DNA of 46,073 nt from Betaproteobacteria bacterium (GTDB lineage: Bacteria > Pseudomonadota > Gammaproteobacteria > Burkholderiales > SG8-41). The notes beneath the pieces are model-generated. The model was given only the letters and a program-made list of their open reading frames with translations, made no database searches and had not been told where the DNA came from. The stretch spans positions 1 through 46,073 of the forward strand of contig JANYDM010000181.1 in the NCBI GenBank assembly GCA_025363575.1. The letters are read 5' to 3'. Shown in pieces: positions 43,286-46,073 of this stretch (position 1 is the stretch's first letter; each line of letters opens with the position of its first letter). A program made the position numbers and the translations under genes.

Positions 43286-45859
43286 TTATTTTCCCAGCAT
43301 GGCCTTTAGCGCATAGAGCGTGTCCAGGGCTTCTTTGGGTGTCAGCGCGTCGGGCTCGATGTCGCACAATTTATCGAGCAACGCGATAGCAACCGACGGC
43401 TCAGCTTCCGGTGCGGCCGCGGCCGCAAAAAGATCCGGCTGCTGGCTGCGCGAAACGCCTTCCTGCTCGAGTTGCTGCAGGTGTTTTCTCGCCGCGCGTA
43501 TCACGCCGGCGGGCACGCCAGCCAGTTGGGCGACCTGCAGTCCGTAGCTTTGATTGGCGGGTCCTTCCTCGACGCTGTGCAGGAACACAATGTGGTCCTT
43601 ATGCTCGACCGCGTCGAGGTGGACGTTGGCGAGCTGCCGGAATTCCTGCGCGAGACGCGTGAGCTCAAAATAGTGCGTCGCGAACAGCGTCAGGCTCTTA
43701 TTCGCATCGAGCAAATGGCGCGCGATGGCCCAGGCGAGCGCGAGTCCGTCGAATGTCGACGTGCCGCGGCCGATTTCATCAATCAGCACGAGGCTCGCGG
43801 GTGTCGCGTGATGCAGGATATAGGCGGCTTCCGTCATCTCGACCATGAACGTCGAGCGCCCGCCCGCGAGGTCGTCGGCGGCGCCGATGCGCGTGAAGAT
43901 CTGGTCGAGCGCGCCTATCTTCGCACGCTTCGCCGGCACGAACGACCCGCAGTGCGCGAGCAGCGCGATCAGCGCGACCTGCCGCATATACGTCGACTTG
44001 CCGCCCATGTTGGGCCCGGTGACGAGCAGCATCTGGCGCACCGCAGCCAGGCGCGTGTCGTTCGCGATGAAATTTTCCACTTGCGCTTCGACCACCGGAT
44101 GGCGGCCGGCATCGATTTCAATGACAGGTTCGGCGGCCAGTTCAGGTGCAGTTAGATCGAGCTCATGGGCGCGTTCGGCGAATGTCGTCAACAGGTCGAC
44201 TTCGGCGAGCGCCGCGGCGACCCGCTGCAGTGACGGTATGTCGGGCGCGAGCCGGTCGAGGAGCGCGTCGTAAAGCAGTTTCTCGCGCGCGAGCGCGCGT
44301 TCCTGTGCAGACAGCGCCTTGTCCTCGAAGGTCTTCAGTTCGGGCGTGATGTAGCGCTCGGCGTTCTTCAGAGTCTGGCGGCGGCGGTAATCGTCCGGCA
44401 CTTTTTCCGCTTGCGCACGACTCACTTCGATATAGAAGCCATGCACACGGTTGTACTCGACCTTGAGATTATTGATCCCGCTGCGCGCGCGCTCGCGTGC
44501 CTCAAGATCGAGCAGGAACTGTCCGCAATTGCGGTCGATCGCGCGCAGCTCGTCGAGTTCGGCGTCATAGCCGTCGGCGATTACGCCGCCTTCACGGACG
44601 ATGGCCGCCGGCTCGGCCAGCACCGCTTTCGTCAGCAGCGACGTGACCGACTCGAGCGGCTGGACGCCGGTTGCCAGGTCCTGCAGGCGCGGACTATCCA
44701 GCGCAGCAAGTTCCGCACTCAGCTTTGGCAGGCGGGCGAGCGTATCGCGCAATCCAGAGAGGTCGCGCGGGCGCGCGCTTTTCAGCGCGATGCGCGCGGT
44801 GATGCGCTCGACATCAACGCAGGTTTTCAACCCGCTGCGCAGCGCATTGCATTTTGCCGCACTGTCAGCGACCAGCAACGCGACGGCGTCAAGGCGCGCA
44901 CGCACCGGCGCATGGTCGCGCAGTGGATGATGCAGCGTATGCAGCAGCAGCCGGCTGCCCATGCTGGTCGCGCAGGTGTCGAGCAGTGACATCAGCGTAG
45001 GCGCCGGCTCGCCGCGTATAGTCTCGGAGATTTCGAGATTGCGCCGCGTCGCCGGGTCGATGGATAAGTAGGCGGATGCGTGCTCGACCGCGAGCGAACT
45101 GACATGCGCTATCGCATTGCCCTGGGTCGCGCGCGCATATTCGATCAATGCCCCGGCGGCGCACGTTGCTGCCGGTAGGGCGACCAGGCCGAAAGCGGTC
45201 AAATCGTGCGTGTTGAACTGGCGCCGCAATGCGCGTGTCGCCGCCTCGGTTTCGAACTGCCATTCGGGCACACGCCGTACTGACCACGGCGCGTTGGCAG
45301 GCAGCGCGAAAGCGGAGGATTCTGCGATCAGGATCTCGGCCGGGCGCAGGCGCTCGAGTTCGGCGGCGAGATTGACGGCCTTGATCTCAGTCGCGCGAAA
45401 GCGCCCGGCCGCGAGAGCCAGCCAGGCGATGCCCAGAGTAGTCTGCTTCTGCCAGATGGCGAGCAAGAGATTATCGCGCTTGTCGTCGAGCAACGCCGAA
45501 TCGGTAAGCGTGCCCGGTGTGATGATGCGCAGAACCTTGCGTTCGACCGGGCCCTTCGACGTATTCGGATCGCCGATCTGCTCGCAGATGGCGACCGATT
45601 CGCCGAGCTTGACGAGTTTCGCCAGGTACTGCTCGACGGCATGGTATGGAACGCCCGCCATCTTGATCGGCTCGCCGTTGGAGGCGCCGCGGCTGGTCAG
45701 CGTGATATCGAGGAGGCGCGCGGCTTTCTCGGCATCGCCAAAAAACAATTCGTAGAAATCCCCCATGCGGTAAAACACGAGCATGTCCGGATGCTGCGCC
45801 TTGATGCTCAAATACTGCTGCATCACTGGAGTATGGTTGCTGAAACCGGGGTCGCTCAA
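43286..45859 (-). CDS. mutS: DNA mismatch repair protein MutS
   Basis: MutS recognises mismatches and starts MutL-dependent repair. The mismatch-reading Phe-x-Glu is in [10 protein letters not shown] near the N-terminus. Walker A is [16 protein letters not shown] at about residues 612-627, followed by [20 protein letters not shown] and ATHYFELT. The C-terminal [19 protein letters not shown] tetramerisation region is present. The frame extends to 46036, but the family begins at [14 protein letters not shown] 45859 ([17 protein letters not shown], preceded by AAGGAA) gives 857 residues, close to the E. coli 853. GTG and ATG near MQQYL are alternatives. Confidence 0.96.
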   Translation of the reverse strand: MSDPGFSNHTPVMQQYLSIKAQHPDMLVFYRMGDFYELFFGDAEKAARLLDITLTSRGASNGEPIKMAGVPYHAVEQYLAKLVKLGESVAICEQIGDPNTSKGPVERKVLRIITPGTLTDSALLDDKRDNLLLAIWQKQTTLGIAWLALAAGRFRATEIKAVNLAAELERLRPAEILIAESSAFALPANAPWSVRRVPEWQFETEAATRALRRQFNTHDLTAFGLVALPAATCAAGALIEYARATQGNAIAHVSSLAVEHASAYLSIDPATRRNLEISETIRGEPAPTLMSLLDTCATSMGSRLLLHTLHHPLRDHAPVRARLDAVALLVADSAAKCNALRSGLKTCVDVERITARIALKSARPRDLSGLRDTLARLPKLSAELAALDSPRLQDLATGVQPLESVTSLLTKAVLAEPAAIVREGGVIADGYDAELDELRAIDRNCGQFLLDLEARERARSGINNLKVEYNRVHGFYIEVSRAQAEKVPDDYRRRQTLKNAERYITPELKTFEDKALSAQERALAREKLLYDALLDRLAPDIPSLQRVAAALAEVDLLTTFAERAHELDLTAPELAAEPVIEIDAGRHPVVEAQVENFIANDTRLAAVRQMLLVTGPNMGGKSTYMRQVALIALLAHCGSFVPAKRAKIGALDQIFTRIGAADDLAGGRSTFMVEMTEAAYILHHATPASLVLIDEIGRGTSTFDGLALAWAIARHLLDANKSLTLFATHYFELTRLAQEFRQLANVHLDAVEHKDHIVFLHSVEEGPANQSYGLQVAQLAGVPAGVIRAARKHLQQLEQEGVSRSQQPDLFAAAAAPEAEPSVAIALLDKLCDIEPDALTPKEALDTLYALKAMLGK

Positions 45860-46073
45860 GGTGCTGTATTCCTTCGGAAAATCGTATGTAACTGTATATT
45901 TATATGAAGCTAAATCCAATTTTCGCGCAGCGCCACGAGTACAGACTCGACCATTCTTGCCCAGCCTTGTCGGGCTGTTTGGTGTAGGTGGCGGTATAGG
46001 TTTACGATCGAATCGAAATGAAAAAACCGCCTCCAATATTGACTCCCCGAATTATCGCCGACATGCGGTCGGG
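45860..46073. other. upstream region of mutS, no gene seen
   Basis: The 214 bases to the window edge continue the open frame of mutS on the minus strand, but the encoded residues (Pro/Arg-rich, then VFSFRF) do not match MutS. It includes an AT-rich stretch around 45880-45915 suited to a promoter. Nothing else is supported. Confidence 0.4.

Noticed and set aside
1..46073. CRISPR array, rRNA, tRNA, insertion sequence or prophage
   Set aside because: No regularly spaced direct repeats, no transposase or integrase motifs and no recognisable RNA genes were seen by reading; a dedicated RNA search was not possible.

Overview
The window reads as a chromosomal segment of a GC-rich Betaproteobacterium, Burkholderiales-like or a close relative. 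This rests on gene content and order: glnE divergent from yhdP followed by a nitrilase gene, tldD and aroG; dapA-bamC-MBL hydrolase; mutS facing bcp-slyD with a RoxA-type cupin gene nearby; an overlapping aat-bpt pair; and a soluble RsxB. No rRNA, tRNA, CRISPR array, prophage or insertion sequence was seen. Genes are dense, and several start at GTG or TTG.

Layout. 1-10550: the end of a class III adenylate cyclase gene, glnE on the minus strand, then a tightly packed plus-strand run (yhdP, a small secreted protein, a nitrilase-family amidase, tldD, greB). 10547-13366: a minus-strand group with a TPR/O-GlcNAc-transferase-like (SPINDLY) protein, a SAM methyltransferase and a small lipoprotein. 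13538-19067: aroG, a stand-alone cyclic-nucleotide-binding protein, a BtuF-like cobalamin-binding protein facing an ATP:cobalamin adenosyltransferase, a TSUP permease with a small membrane partner, and two tandem cytochromes c ending at a strong terminator. 19080-24316: nth, a membrane GGDEF diguanylate cyclase, rsxB-ald, and the N-degron transferase pair bpt/aat.

24414-36046 is the most accessory-looking part. It holds a tandem pair of SodC-like lipoproteins, one of which has lost all its metal ligands; a Tat-exported Rieske protein 3 bp behind a SAF-domain oxidoreductase of the DXR-like (DRL) type; a probable sulfoacetate pair (acyl-CoA ligase plus acylating aldehyde dehydrogenase, SauT/SauS-like) with a DUF599 membrane protein and a short repeat element between ligase and dehydrogenase; a quinone oxidoreductase; homospermidine synthase; a TauD/TfdA dioxygenase; and an enolase-superfamily epimerase or cycloisomerase. 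36123-46073 returns to housekeeping genes: a methyltransferase, dapA, bamC, an MBL hydrolase, a Pro/Ala-rich lipoprotein, a DUF7931-like protein, a RoxA-type hydroxylase, bcp, slyD and mutS.

Functional links that can be argued: cyclase with cNMP-binding protein (cAMP); BtuF with the adenosyltransferase (B12); SauS with SauT (C2 sulfonate), possibly with the sulfite-type TSUP exporter; Aat with Bpt (N-end rule); SodC with its metal-free paralog. None of these needs a wholly new system. The best candidates for new biology are the metal-less SodC paralog, the SAF-oxidoreductase/Rieske operon and the SauS-SauT-DUF599 module. Product names come from reading motifs and from knowledge of the families; no database search was run.
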